Shown one piece after another: positions 46,273 through 55,016 of a stretch of DNA of 56,951 nt; the stretch's first letter is position 1; every line of letters begins with the position of its first letter. The position numbers and the translations under genes are program-made. The notes below the pieces were generated by a model. That model saw nothing but the letters and a program-made list of their open reading frames with translations. It had not been told where the DNA came from and made no database searches. This DNA is from Desulfurococcales archaeon (GTDB taxonomy: Archaea > Thermoproteota > Thermoprotei_A > Sulfolobales > Desulfurococcaceae), in NCBI GenBank assembly GCA_027022365.1, contig JALVYU010000038.1, forward strand, positions 1 to 56,951, written 5' to 3'.

Positions 46273-47871
46273 TCATCCACTATTAGTCCGGTTTATCTGT
46301 TTTTCAAGATCATTGAGCTGTGCTAGTAATTTCTGTAGTTCTTCTATCATTGTGGTTATCTTCTTTTTGATTTCTTCTATCCTCTGAAGTATTGATGGTG
46401 ATGTAATATTTGCATGTGTACCATTGAGTGTTTTCAAGAATGATTTGAACTCTTGTAGGGTGAGCGTGTTTCTCACGGGTAGAGAGTAGACATTCCCGGT
46501 TTTCGCGTTTACGAGGTCTATTGATATGACGCCTCTTCCATCACTTGTTATGATCGTGACTTTCCAGTAGAGCGTATTGTTGATTATGATTGGTATTGGC
46601 TCTGCTAGTTTGAATCTCTCCCAGTCATATCTCGGATGAGCTTTCTGTATGTATGAGGCTATCTTCGATGCACCTATCCACTGTGTTTTCGGCCGATAGA
46701 TTTTTATGATGGGGTTTATGGTTTCGGCGTCAACGTATATTATGTATTTTATTGCATAGCTTGCCCCGCTGGGCTCGGCGACGAATAACCAGTAGAGATG
46801 CCCATTGTTGTCGAATACAAGATACGGCTGGGGGTTCAGACCAATATCTCTTATCGTGAACGTCTGGTGGTAGAGGGCAACATTTATGAAGCCTGGGCTC
46901 CACCTGTATAGCTCTATCCATTCACGTGCTATTACCTCGGGGACTACAGGGATCTTGTATGTCTTGAAAATGGGGCCGAGCACAGGGTCTGAGAACAGCT
47001 TATCTGCAGGAACGATCCTTATATTTCCATCGGCGCTTATCACTGCGTAGCCATAAAGTAGCGGGACATAGTGGTCTGCTCCTCTCTGCCAGGTCTCGAG
47101 GGGGACTAGCACATATAGCTTGTCCCCTAGCCTAACCTCGATATTGTCCTCGAGAAGCGGCTTGCAGAATAAATTCCTAGCCTTTAACTCCCTGTAGAGC
47201 GTGTCGATGTAGAGCGGGGTGATCCTGACCCTGTGGAGGGACCAGTAGAGGGTATGATTTACGAATTCGACGTCCGGGGGATAGGATGAGCCGTTAACAA
47301 AGACTACGCCGTAAGCGTTCCTGAACAGCTCGTTCCAGAAGCCTTCGGGCTCGATGATCCAGTTGTAAATAACGCTATCGCCCCTGTAGTACAGGTATGA
47401 TTCGTCCATATAGATCGTATGGGTTGGTATCTGTAGGAGTGATAGGGCATAGGCGTAGGCCGTCTCTAATGGGATTATCCTTGTCATAGATACCTGGATG
47501 GGCTTGTCTATCGTCTCTACATAGTGTGACGCAATGTATGATCCGCTTGATGGAACCACTATAACTTGATTCATTAGCGGTATTAATATCGATGCTATGA
47601 TAAACGCTGCAATTATCAGTGATATTGCTTTACGAATCTCTTTTGCGGATCGTTCTCCTCCATGATCCGAGGTTTTCCGGATTTTTACATACATAAAGAG
47701 CGGAAGAACTATTAGCAATAAGAACCCGGCGGCTAGTACTATGTATGCCGTGCTCGCGAGTTGCTCCGCTATGGGTCCTATGATGTTTACGAATCCCCCG
47801 CTTAGAAATGATATAATATATAGCAGGATGCTGATTACTATGATCTTTAATATGAGTGTTTCTCTCAACAA
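46273..47871 (-). CDS. Large membrane-anchored extracellular protein
   Basis: A 532-residue unrecognised protein. Three hydrophobic helices occupy residues about 5-25, 40-62 and 84-104. A roughly 370-residue outer domain follows, rich in Tyr/Trp β-strands and with a few sequons. It includes DAETINPIIKIY and DLVNAKTGNVYSL, reminiscent of PepSY-like modules. The C-terminus (residues about 500-530) is a predicted coiled coil (EEIKKKITTMIEELQKLLAQ). A TATA-like ATATATAA on minus near 47919-47928 may be its promoter. It converges on the CDF-like gene. Confidence 0.6.
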   Translation of the reverse strand: MLRETLILKIIVISILLYIISFLSGGFVNIIGPIAEQLASTAYIVLAAGFLLLIVLPLFMYVKIRKTSDHGGERSAKEIRKAISLIIAAFIIASILIPLMNQVIVVPSSGSYIASHYVETIDKPIQVSMTRIIPLETAYAYALSLLQIPTHTIYMDESYLYYRGDSVIYNWIIEPEGFWNELFRNAYGVVFVNGSSYPPDVEFVNHTLYWSLHRVRITPLYIDTLYRELKARNLFCKPLLEDNIEVRLGDKLYVLVPLETWQRGADHYVPLLYGYAVISADGNIRIVPADKLFSDPVLGPIFKTYKIPVVPEVIAREWIELYRWSPGFINVALYHQTFTIRDIGLNPQPYLVFDNNGHLYWLFVAEPSGASYAIKYIIYVDAETINPIIKIYRPKTQWIGASKIASYIQKAHPRYDWERFKLAEPIPIIINNTLYWKVTIITSDGRGVISIDLVNAKTGNVYSLPVRNTLTLQEFKSFLKTLNGTHANITSPSILQRIEEIKKKITTMIEELQKLLAQLNDLEKQINRTNSG

Positions 47872-47938
47872 TTATTCACCCGATCCGCATCATATAATTG
47901 GGACATGATATTTGTTTGGTTATATATGGAATGGATAA

Positions 47939-47948
47939 TTTATAAATA
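47939..47948 (+). promoter_or_regulatory. TATA box of deoC
   Basis: TTTATAAATA lies 33 nt before the deoC ATG at 47981. The expected transcription start near 47972 leaves a leader of about ten bases, so a start upstream of ATG 47981 is unlikely. Confidence 0.5.
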
Positions 47949-47980
47949 GGTTGTTTATACATTGTCCTAGGTGCAGGAGT

Positions 47981-48691
47981 ATGAAGAACATATTGGAAGA
48001 CCTTATTAGTAGTATTAGTCCTGAAAAACTGGCGTCAATGATCGACCATACTGTCTTGAAGCCCGTAGCTGACATAAAGATGTTGGAGAAATACATTGAA
48101 GACTACCGTAGATATAGGTTCGCCTCCCTCGTTGTACCTCCATCCCTCATATCTCTTGTGCGAGAAATAGGTGGTAGGAACATCAGGATCGCAACTGTGA
48201 TCGGGTTTCCGCTCGGCTACACTTTTACCGATGCAAAAGTCCTCGAAACGAGAAGGGCAACGGAGGATGGGGCTAAGGAAGTAGATATGGTTATAAACGT
48301 TAATTGGCTCAAGATGAAGAGGTATGATCTCGTCCTCGAGGATATAAGGAGGGTTGTCGAGGAAGCGAGAAAGAACGGCGCCGAGATAGTAAAGGTGATC
48401 ATCGAGGCAGGTCTTTTGACTGATGAGGAGAAGATCAAAGCTACAAAACTCGTTCTCCAAGCGGGCGCCGACTACGTTAAAACAAGCACCGGATTCACAG
48501 CTGGTGGTGCAACAGTACACGATGTACGATTACTCTATGAGGCAGGGGAGGGCAGATTAAAGGTCAAAGCCGCTGGCGGTATAAGGCATGCCCTCGACGC
48601 GCTAGCTATGATCGCAGCTGGTGCTTCAAGAATCGGTACAAGCACCGGAGACAAGATAATGGAGGAGTACATCAGGTTAAAGGGAGACTAG
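47981..48691 (+). CDS. deoC: Deoxyribose-phosphate aldolase
   Basis: Cleaves 2-deoxyribose-5-phosphate to acetaldehyde and glyceraldehyde-3-phosphate. The 236 residues show D102 (EVDMVINV), Schiff-base K167 (DYVKTSTGF) and K196 (VKAAGGIR), the full DERA catalytic set. It ends the breakdown of deoxynucleosides, so it fits functionally with the BMP-type nucleoside transporter about 4 kb away on the other strand. Its stop overlaps the convergent racemase gene by 4 nt. Confidence 0.95.
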   Translation: MKNILEDLISSISPEKLASMIDHTVLKPVADIKMLEKYIEDYRRYRFASLVVPPSLISLVREIGGRNIRIATVIGFPLGYTFTDAKVLETRRATEDGAKEVDMVINVNWLKMKRYDLVLEDIRRVVEEARKNGAEIVKVIIEAGLLTDEEKIKATKLVLQAGADYVKTSTGFTAGGATVHDVRLLYEAGEGRLKVKAAGGIRHALDALAMIAAGASRIGTSTGDKIMEEYIRLKGD

Positions 48692-49803
48692 CAAAGATTT
48701 ATAGATAATATTTTTTCGGCATGCCTCATAATCACGTCCTCTCTAACCTCAACACCTATACCTGGCTTTTCAGGAACAATATATGTGCCGTCTTTCTCCA
48801 GCCTCCATGGAGTCTCGATTACGTCTTCTACGTAGAATCTATTCGACTCAGATATATCGTTGGGATACTTTACGTTCGGCAGTGTTGCCGCGGTGACCTG
48901 GAATGCCCGGCCAATACCTGTTTCTAGGAGACCCCCTATCCATACTGGGATACTGTGCTGTGAGGCATACCAGTGTATGGCTAGTGTCTCGCAGAGCCCC
49001 CCTACTCTTGCTGGCTTGATGTTTATGACCCTATAGCTTCTGAGGCTGTGGCCGGCCATCGCGTCATATATGTTCTTGATGCTTTCATCCAGGCATATGG
49101 GGGTATTGATCGTTTTCTGGAGAATGCTGTGCAAGTATAGGTCGTCATAGTGTAGTGGCTGCTCTATCATTAGTAAGTCGTACTCGTCCAGCTCCTCGAA
49201 AACTCTGTGGTCGTGGAGAGTATAGGCTGCATTCGCGTCTACTTGTAGCGGTATATCACCGTATTCTCGACGTATCTTCTTGACGGGTAGTATGTCCCAT
49301 CCGGGCTTTATCTTGATCTTTATCCTCCTATACCCCTTATCGAGGCCTAGAGCAACACTCTTGAGGAGCTTATCCATATCTCCTATGACGCCTATGCTTA
49401 GGCCTGCCTCAACTTTTCTCTTCACTCCTCCTATCATCCTATATAATGGTTCTTTATGCCTTTTAGCATAAAGATCCCATACTGCGAATTCTACTCCTGC
49501 TTTTGCCATATTATGTCCTCTTATCCTATACAATATACCTCTTAGAAGGCATGGATGCCTTATCTCTTTACCCCTGAGGGCCGGAGCGATATAGTCTTTT
49601 ATGACATGCATTGCAGTGCTAATTGTTTCGGGATTATACCATGGCCCATTATCGACTGGTGCTTCTCCCCAGCCCGTATTTCCCTCATCATCTCTTATCA
49701 TGATGAGAACGGTGTCCCTAACCTTCATTGTACCGAAACTTGTCGTAAAGGCTTCTCTGAGGGGTGCTCTATAGTGTATTATCTTTATCTCGGAGACCCT
49801 CAT
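48688..49803 (-). CDS. Enolase-superfamily N-acylamino-acid racemase / OSB synthase-like
   Basis: This 371-residue muconate-lactonizing-type protein has the acid/base lysines in KIKIKP (K162, K164) and NIKPARVGG (K263), and metal ligands D189 (QVDAN), E214 (IEQPL) and D239 (CLDES). GGLLETGIGRA is the C-terminal NSAR/OSBS block. Menaquinone genes are absent nearby, while a GNAT gene overlaps it by 4 nt, favouring an N-acylamino-acid racemase. ATG 49803 is fixed by that ATGA overlap. Confidence 0.85.
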   Translation of the reverse strand: MRVSEIKIIHYRAPLREAFTTSFGTMKVRDTVLIMIRDDEGNTGWGEAPVDNGPWYNPETISTAMHVIKDYIAPALRGKEIRHPCLLRGILYRIRGHNMAKAGVEFAVWDLYAKRHKEPLYRMIGGVKRKVEAGLSIGVIGDMDKLLKSVALGLDKGYRRIKIKIKPGWDILPVKKIRREYGDIPLQVDANAAYTLHDHRVFEELDEYDLLMIEQPLHYDDLYLHSILQKTINTPICLDESIKNIYDAMAGHSLRSYRVINIKPARVGGLCETLAIHWYASQHSIPVWIGGLLETGIGRAFQVTAATLPNVKYPNDISESNRFYVEDVIETPWRLEKDGTYIVPEKPGIGVEVREDVIMRHAEKILSINLC

Positions 49804-50723
49804 GGGAGCTCGCCAGACAAAATTAGATCTAGACTTCTCCTCCATAAAACATAGTATGATCTAGGAATTTCTTTTCTTTCAACAATAAACCATACAACGG
49901 TGTATCCAAGCCTATTGATGTACTCCTCGAATACTTCTCTCAGCCCCAGCCTCCATCTCAATAGCTCTTCAACTGATCTCTTCCTAATCTCTGTGAGGCT
50001 GTAGGGGATCTCGGCTACGAGGATATCATTTCGTAGGCCGAGATCATAATCGATGAGAACAGGTATCCCGTCCTCTATTCTAGTCCTTGTTATATTTTCG
50101 GCTTTGAGCCCCGACAACGTCGTTGGGCCTGCGAGCTTCTTCTCCATAGCCAGCTCTACGCGTCTGGATGCTATCCACCATTCTGCCTCGAACCTGTCGC
50201 TCGGCATCCCCCTGTTTATCTCGTCCTCCATCTCGCCATAGTAATTGGGCTTGAACCTCCTCACTATGACGCCGTTCTTGACTATGTTGAAGTAGGCATT
50301 ACTGGATTGTAGAGGGTCATAGGTCCATCTGTAGAGTACATAGCCTTTCTCAAGCGCTAGTTTTCTCTGCCATTTCTTCAGTTTCTCCCCGAGGTCCTTT
50401 CCCCTTAGCTCAGGGACGAAGCCGAAGAGGTGGCTGTACAAGTAGTGCTGGCCGTCCCTATATCCGGGTATGCTGAAGAGGAGGCCTACCGCCTCGCCAG
50501 TTTGTTTATCAAATAGGCCTAGAACTACTCCGCCATGCCTATGGCCCGCTATTATCATGTGGTATGTGACTGCCTCTATGTATCCCGGCATCCCCCATAT
50601 CTTGATCTGTACGTTCATGAGCTCACGGTAGTCCCTCGGCCTACATGGCTCCCTTATAACGAGTTCTCTATCGCAGATACTTATTTCCTCGTAGATCCTG
50701 CACGACGGGTCTTTATTCCTCAA
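49800..50723 (-). CDS. GNAT acyltransferase (COG3375-like)
   Basis: A roughly 307-residue GNAT protein. FGFVPELRGKDLGEKLKKWQ is the acyl-CoA-binding motif A (R/QxxGxG/A form), followed by YRWTYDPLQSSNAYFNI, characteristic of the COG3375 group. Such proteins sit beside N-succinylamino-acid racemases in bacteria, where they succinylate D-amino acids. The overlap here with the racemase gene matches that arrangement. TTG 50723 is preferred, with AGAGGAT about 8-10 nt upstream and 11 nt overlap with the previous gene; TTG 50759 is possible. Confidence 0.78.
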   Translation of the reverse strand: MRNKDPSCRIYEEISICDRELVIREPCRPRDYRELMNVQIKIWGMPGYIEAVTYHMIIAGHRHGGVVLGLFDKQTGEAVGLLFSIPGYRDGQHYLYSHLFGFVPELRGKDLGEKLKKWQRKLALEKGYVLYRWTYDPLQSSNAYFNIVKNGVIVRRFKPNYYGEMEDEINRGMPSDRFEAEWWIASRRVELAMEKKLAGPTTLSGLKAENITRTRIEDGIPVLIDYDLGLRNDILVAEIPYSLTEIRKRSVEELLRWRLGLREVFEEYINRLGYTVVWFIVERKEIPRSYYVLWRRSLDLILSGELP

Positions 50724-50973
50724 CGTATTCGATCCTCTCGAGACCAAGTGCTTCTTCAACGATAATGTCGACCTGGTCTCCGGCTGCCTCCTTGTATGTT
50801 TTTCCCTCTAGCTCTTTGAGCTTGTCATACGTCTTCTTTATCTTATCCGCCGGGATGTATATGAATTCTCCATCACTTGTTTCCAGGAGGACAACGTACT
50901 TTTTTCTACGATGATCGACGACGATGTGGAGAATAGGGTAGCTTTCATCATGGATATCTTGGAAAGCCGCCAT
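50713..50973 (-). CDS. Small conserved-looking hypothetical protein (86 aa)
   Basis: An 86-residue soluble α/β protein with strands ILHIVVDHRRKKYVVLLE and GEFIYIPADKI, and an acidic helix-rich C-terminus (DIIVEEALGLERIEYVEE). No known family. ATG 50973 has GGTG about 9 nt upstream; TTG 50991 is an alternative. It lies between RNA ligase and GNAT genes in one transcript (24-nt gap upstream, 11-nt overlap downstream). It could be an accessory protein of either. Confidence 0.6.
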   Translation of the reverse strand: MAAFQDIHDESYPILHIVVDHRRKKYVVLLETSDGEFIYIPADKIKKTYDKLKELEGKTYKEAAGDQVDIIVEEALGLERIEYVEE

Positions 50974-50997
50974 GTCACGGGCACCAAACAATGTGTC

Positions 50998-52137
50998 TTA
51001 GTCGAGAGGCGAATATCCTGTTTCAAGTATTTTAGAGTAATATCCATGCGTGTCCTTGAGCTTCATCAGCTCCACCTCAACACCCTCCCTACTAGTACCT
51101 ATTATCTTCACCACTGCATCGACACCTAGCTCCTCGAGAAACTCCAGATAATCTCTCAGGTCTTCCTCGCTTGGGAATACTAGTTTATAGGTTGCCGCTA
51201 TTAGTCTACCCTTACTCCTTGCTTTGAGGCTCTCAACTGCTGGTCCCAGAATAGCTCTACCTAGTCGGAGAGCTATACGGTCTAGTTCCTCGTTGCTAAG
51301 GCCATACTCATATGCTTGACATATAAGCCTAACAATCCTTGAGAAAAGATAGCCTCTCCCTTCATCAAAGGGGTATTTCATGCCTTCCTCTATATCCTTT
51401 ATATTAATATAGATAGTAGTATACTTGAGCGGGGAGACACGGTGCATCGGATCTTTGATAACAACACCCTCCCTGCCCCTCTTATCAAGATCGTCTATTA
51501 TTTCCCTGAGCCTTCCCAGCTCGTTCTTGTTAAGTCGGGCGAGGACGGGGACCCGTTTAAGGCTATATTTGTCAACAATCTCATCCCTCAAGCTGAGCGG
51601 TGCAAGGGCTCCATTCTTCATTACATCAAAGATGAAGTAGTCGAAGCCATGGGCTTCCGGATACTCATAGACTACATATGGGTTCTCAGTGCCGATCACT
51701 TCACCGGCGAGAACTACGTCTTCGTACTCGCTGAGGGCTTCTCTTAATCTTTCACCATATATTTTCTCTATCCTAGCGGTTGTGTAGGGGCATATGTATC
51801 CCCCTCTCGTAATGGCTAGAATTCTATCGTTGACAAGAACTATCCTCACATTGTACCCGTTCATTTTCTCTTCAACGACGATCTCATCGATCATATGTAG
51901 AGGAACACCCTCAAGAAGAGCTAGTCTCCGAATACTCGGATAACCATGAATTATTTTTTCCTCGCTGAGAAAAATCACGGTGCCTTCACGAAAACCTCCC
52001 AAGTCCTCTCTTAAAACAACATAATCGATACCACGATAGCTCATAATTCTAATTGTTCTGCCCATCTTTTTCTCCAAGACATCCCTGGTTATTCCCAGTA
52101 TTTCCGCTAATCTCTTTAGAATATTGTTGGTATCCAA
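50998..52137 (-). CDS. Rnl3-family ATP-dependent RNA ligase
   Basis: This 379-residue ligase is of the archaeal Pab1020/MTH1221 type, which circularises RNA. The adenylated lysine is K91 in VEEKMNGYNVRIV (motif I KxxG). Motif III-like FDYFIFDV, IV EGVVIKDP and V PLKYTTIYINI follow, then an α-helical C-terminal domain. TTG 52137 follows GGAGGTGA by 5 nt; the GTG nine bases upstream overlaps that site and is disfavoured. It heads an operon ending in the racemase. Confidence 0.9.
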   Translation of the reverse strand: MDTNNILKRLAEILGITRDVLEKKMGRTIRIMSYRGIDYVVLREDLGGFREGTVIFLSEEKIIHGYPSIRRLALLEGVPLHMIDEIVVEEKMNGYNVRIVLVNDRILAITRGGYICPYTTARIEKIYGERLREALSEYEDVVLAGEVIGTENPYVVYEYPEAHGFDYFIFDVMKNGALAPLSLRDEIVDKYSLKRVPVLARLNKNELGRLREIIDDLDKRGREGVVIKDPMHRVSPLKYTTIYINIKDIEEGMKYPFDEGRGYLFSRIVRLICQAYEYGLSNEELDRIALRLGRAILGPAVESLKARSKGRLIAATYKLVFPSEEDLRDYLEFLEELGVDAVVKIIGTSREGVEVELMKLKDTHGYYSKILETGYSPLD

Positions 52138-52319
52138 TTGTTTCACCTCCCGTACTAATGTATTTTATTAATATATTGTTTTTCAACATGCTGAACCATT
52201 TTATTGTATTAGGGTTTAAATACTTCAGATATTATATATTACCGAGAAATATGATAATTATTTCCATCCATAAAACTTTGTTCATTATTTTTAAATAATA
52301 TAAACTTTTGGTGATCTGT

Positions 52320-53165
52320 ATGGCAACTTATAACAAGATAATGACTTCGCTAAAGATTCTAAGAGAGCTAGACAGTATACTGGATTTCTCACGATCATCT
52401 AATCAGCTTCTAATAGTGTTCTATTTGTCAAGCATAGAGGGAGAAACAAGTATTTCCGAGCTCGCCGTAAAACTGAAGCTTTCACGCAAGAGTATCTTGG
52501 ATAGTATTAGGAAGCTAGAGCGAAAAGGGCTCGTCAAGAAAATCTATAAGGAAGATGATATCTATCTTTCTCTCTCCGATAAAGGAAGGGAATATATGCG
52601 AAAACTAATGACTATCCTATCTACACGTCATGAAGCCCCAATGCCTAGCCCCGATACAGCCCTAAAGGTTATGACTAGGATCAATATTGGGCATGAACTA
52701 GTGACAGCCTACAGGATCTATAGGGCACTTATAGCTCTCGGATTCTCGGGGAAAACCCATATGAGCCTGAAGGAGCTCTCGAAGCACATGGGTTTAAGCG
52801 CGGAAAGAGCAAAGAGCTATCTGGACGCATTCAGTGCTTCTCCATCCAGGCTTTTCAGGAGAATAACAGCGCCCACTGGAGTATATTATAGGCTTGACAA
52901 GGAGGGTAAGCGCATACTTTACTACTCTCCGCACTACATCGCCTACAAGAAGTCGAAGCTCTACAGTCTCCTAGCCAATATGTTTAAAACACCCTGGCTG
53001 GACGAGATCATCGGTAAACTTGGCCTTGTTTTTGTCCCAGCGTTAATAGTTGTTTCCATTCTAGGAGGAATAATTGGAGGAGTACTTCTTGCCTCGTCAA
53101 TCCTTTCAGGGGGAGGATTGTTTTTTTCACTAATAGTGATGTTATTGTTAAGGATTAAGCCATGA
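52320..53165 (+). CDS. Membrane-anchored winged-helix regulator (ArnR-like)
   Basis: A 281-residue protein with two DNA-binding-type domains: one near residues 25-90 (TSISELAVKLKLSRKSILDS) and a second near 120-205 (HMSLKELSKHMGLSAERAKS). It ends in a hairpin of two membrane helices (VFVPALIVVSILGGIIGGVLL and LFFSLIVMLLL). In Sulfolobus, membrane-bound ArnR and ArnR1 activate the archaellin gene. This gene lies 600 nt upstream of archaellin, so the same role is inferred. ATG 52320 follows GGTGATC. A long AT-rich upstream region carries TTTAAATAATATAAA-type promoter sequence. Confidence 0.72.
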   Translation: MATYNKIMTSLKILRELDSILDFSRSSNQLLIVFYLSSIEGETSISELAVKLKLSRKSILDSIRKLERKGLVKKIYKEDDIYLSLSDKGREYMRKLMTILSTRHEAPMPSPDTALKVMTRINIGHELVTAYRIYRALIALGFSGKTHMSLKELSKHMGLSAERAKSYLDAFSASPSRLFRRITAPTGVYYRLDKEGKRILYYSPHYIAYKKSKLYSLLANMFKTPWLDEIIGKLGLVFVPALIVVSILGGIIGGVLLASSILSGGGLFFSLIVMLLLRIKP

Positions 53166-53547
53166 TCTTCTCCACATACTTCAAAACAATATTTATCAGC
53201 TTCTCGGCTAATCGCTCTGCATCTACTCTCTTGTTCAGGGTCAATAATAATATCTTCTCTCCGAACATTATGCCTAGATACTTGTTCCTAAAACCATTAC
53301 CACCCAAAATAATGTACATACCGTGGCGTTTAGGGAAAAACAGATTCTCTGCCAAGAAAACCGTCTCATCATCGATCTCGGGGGGCCAATAAGCTAGTAT
53401 ACCTTCCTCAAAACTAATTATAGCTGCTGCCTTAATCCCGACCCCATCCACAAGTACCGATAATGGTTCCCAGGGCCTGCCTATTCCGGGCATGAATTTT
53501 TCACTACCAATTTTGCTATGATTATCTATTTTTGTACTAAATATCAA
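53155..53547 (-). CDS. Hypothetical protein (roadblock/profilin-like size)
   Basis: A 130-residue soluble protein not recognised. Strand-rich segments (LSVLVDGVGIKAAAIISFEEG, YIILGGNGFRNKYLGIMFGE, ILLLTLNKRV) precede a C-terminal helix (ERLAEKLINIVLKYVEKI). The α/β order is similar to small longin or roadblock domains, without a confirming motif. TTG 53547 is favoured, behind GGTGA. It converges on the ArnR-like gene with an 11-nt overlap and faces away from archaellin. Confidence 0.55.
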   Translation of the reverse strand: MIFSTKIDNHSKIGSEKFMPGIGRPWEPLSVLVDGVGIKAAAIISFEEGILAYWPPEIDDETVFLAENLFFPKRHGMYIILGGNGFRNKYLGIMFGEKILLLTLNKRVDAERLAEKLINIVLKYVEKIMA

Positions 53548-53617
53548 TCTCCTCACCAAGATAATGTTTTTGTTTTCGTTCGGAGTTAAGGATAACTTCT
53601 TCTATCGATCAAATGCT

Positions 53618-53710
53618 CTCGGCTGGCGAGTGTTCGGCGAAAAAATTGTTCCACAAGCCTTCGCCGAGAATATTGCCAGTTAGTCGTCAAAATTCTACAA
53701 TCCTATAAAC
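53618..53710 (+). promoter_or_regulatory. Archaellin promoter region with three TCGGC repeats
   Basis: TCGGC occurs at 53619-53623 (in CTCGGC) and again 15 nt later at 53634-53638 (in TTCGGCGAA). An inverted copy, TTCGCCGAG, is at 53660-53668. TCGGCGAA (53634-53641) and TTCGCCGA (53660-53667) form a perfect 8-bp inverted repeat. The TATA box CCTATAAAC follows at 53702-53710 and would start transcription near 53735. Sites 35-85 nt upstream of TATA suit an activator such as the adjacent membrane regulator. Confidence 0.55.
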
Positions 53711-53771
53711 AAACCATTGACAAGGTATTACATAGAAAAGTAATTTGAAGCGAGCGCCGGGGTGATAGCCA

Positions 53772-54512
53772 GTGAAGAAGCCGAGGCACCACAAGAAGAA
53801 GAAAAAAGGTATTGTAGGCATTGAAGCCGCCATCGTTCTGATCGCCTTCGTGATCGTGGCTGCAGCACTAGCATTCGTAGTGCTGAACATGGGTATGTTC
53901 ACAACACAGAAAAGCAAAGAAGTGATCAGCAGGGGCCTTGAGGAATCAACCAGTGCTCTACAAGTAGCAGGAACAATCACGGCAGAAGTAGGCAGCGACG
54001 GCAAGGTCGACGCTATAGCGATACCCATACAAGTAGCGCCCGGTAGAGAAGCTGTTGATCTATCTACAAACGTGACTACAATCTACTTCCAGACACCATA
54101 CAATACCTATACCAACATTCACATCGGTGTATGGAAAGTCGTGTTTAACCCGACATATAACCTTTACCAGCTAATCTGGGTAGCAGGACCAGTTAAGCCA
54201 ACAACGACCGTATTCAACCTAACCGGGGCACCCAGCATAAAACAGATAATCACCGACCTAAACACTGCCAACCCATTGGCAGGAAACACTGTTGGTTTCA
54301 TAGTATTGTTCAACATACCGAACAATGAGAACACAACAATTCTTAAGTTCGGCGAAAAAGCCCTGGTCGTCGTACTGCTGAGCTCCACTGATGAGCTAAC
54401 GTACTACCAGCAGTTTACCGCCGAGCTAAGACCACCGGTCGGTGCTCCTCTAACAATTACGAGGAGCATGCCAGCCTCATTAACACCCAATACATTGATA
54501 GCACTATCTTAG
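53772..54512 (+). CDS. arlB: Archaellin
   Basis: This 246-residue filament subunit of the archaellum has a class III signal peptide: a very basic leader (residues 1-12, HHKKKKK) and cleavage by the prepilin peptidase after G13. The hydrophobic polymerisation helix follows (IEAAIVLIAFVIVAAALAF). The remainder is the β-rich outer domain with sequons such as NVT, NLT and NTT for N-glycans. GTG 53772 follows GGGGTGAT. A T6 run after the gene suggests it is mostly transcribed alone. Confidence 0.93.
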   Translation: MKKPRHHKKKKKGIVGIEAAIVLIAFVIVAAALAFVVLNMGMFTTQKSKEVISRGLEESTSALQVAGTITAEVGSDGKVDAIAIPIQVAPGREAVDLSTNVTTIYFQTPYNTYTNIHIGVWKVVFNPTYNLYQLIWVAGPVKPTTTVFNLTGAPSIKQIITDLNTANPLAGNTVGFIVLFNIPNNENTTILKFGEKALVVVLLSSTDELTYYQQFTAELRPPVGAPLTITRSMPASLTPNTLIALS

Positions 54513-54553
54513 CGTTAGCCATGTGGTCACGGCATCCGTCTAAATACCATAAC

Positions 54554-54559
54554 TTTTTT
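54554..54559 (+). terminator. Oligo-T attenuator between archaellin and the motor genes
   Basis: Six T lie 42 nt after the archaellin stop. Partial termination here would yield abundant archaellin and less of the downstream motor transcript, the expression ratio seen in Sulfolobus. Confidence 0.45.
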
Positions 54560-54579
54560 CCGTATAACCATAGCTTCCC

Positions 54580-54593
54580 GGGGCGTGATCCCC
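54580..54593 (+). promoter_or_regulatory. Hairpin holding the ribosome site of the membrane gene
   Basis: GGGG (54580-54583) can pair with CCCC (54590-54593) and the following Cs. This leaves CGTGAT, the likely Shine-Dalgarno, in the loop just before ATG 54597. It could modulate translation of the downstream motor genes. With a 4-bp stem and 6-nt loop the effect is uncertain. Confidence 0.3.
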
Positions 54594-54596
54594 CCT

Positions 54597-55016
54597 ATGA
54601 AGACTGATAAGTACATGAACGAGTTTACAAAAGGGTTCCTGAGGGGGGCAGTCGTATCTATATTTCTACTATCAATTATAGATGCGTTTGTGCTTGTATT
54701 TTCCGTGTTTGTTTTTAATATGATAGTTCATTCATTAATACCCCCAATACCGAGAATAGTGTTAGGTCTTTTACCCCTCGTTTTAGCCATATTTGCGACT
54801 TCTAGGATTGTATATGATATAATAGATCTAAGTATAATTTCTGGCAATGTCTTAATCATGGATTTCAGCCCCGATTTTTTCGAGAAGAACCCAGAAGACT
54901 CATTGAAAAACTCGTGCCAGGCAATACATTGTTGCGGAGACACATCATCATTCCTATACTGCTTCGCTTCACCCGAAAAACCCTCATGGAACTATACAAA
55001 CAAGCCGTGGAGGTGA
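54597..55016 (+). CDS. Archaellum-locus membrane protein (possible N-terminal half of a split ArlX)
   Basis: A 139-residue protein with two strong membrane helices (AVVSIFLLSIIDAFVLVFSVFVF and IVLGLLPLVLAIFATS) and a cytoplasmic tail (DFSPDFFEKNPEDSLKN, then a Cys-containing end). It lies where crenarchaea encode ArlX, a single protein with an N-terminal membrane helix and a ring-forming domain. Here the membrane part and the soluble part seem to be separate, coupled genes. ATG 54597 follows GTGAT. The stop TGA lies inside the next gene's ribosome site. Confidence 0.6.
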   Translation: MKTDKYMNEFTKGFLRGAVVSIFLLSIIDAFVLVFSVFVFNMIVHSLIPPIPRIVLGLLPLVLAIFATSRIVYDIIDLSIISGNVLIMDFSPDFFEKNPEDSLKNSCQAIHCCGDTSSFLYCFASPEKPSWNYTNKPWR

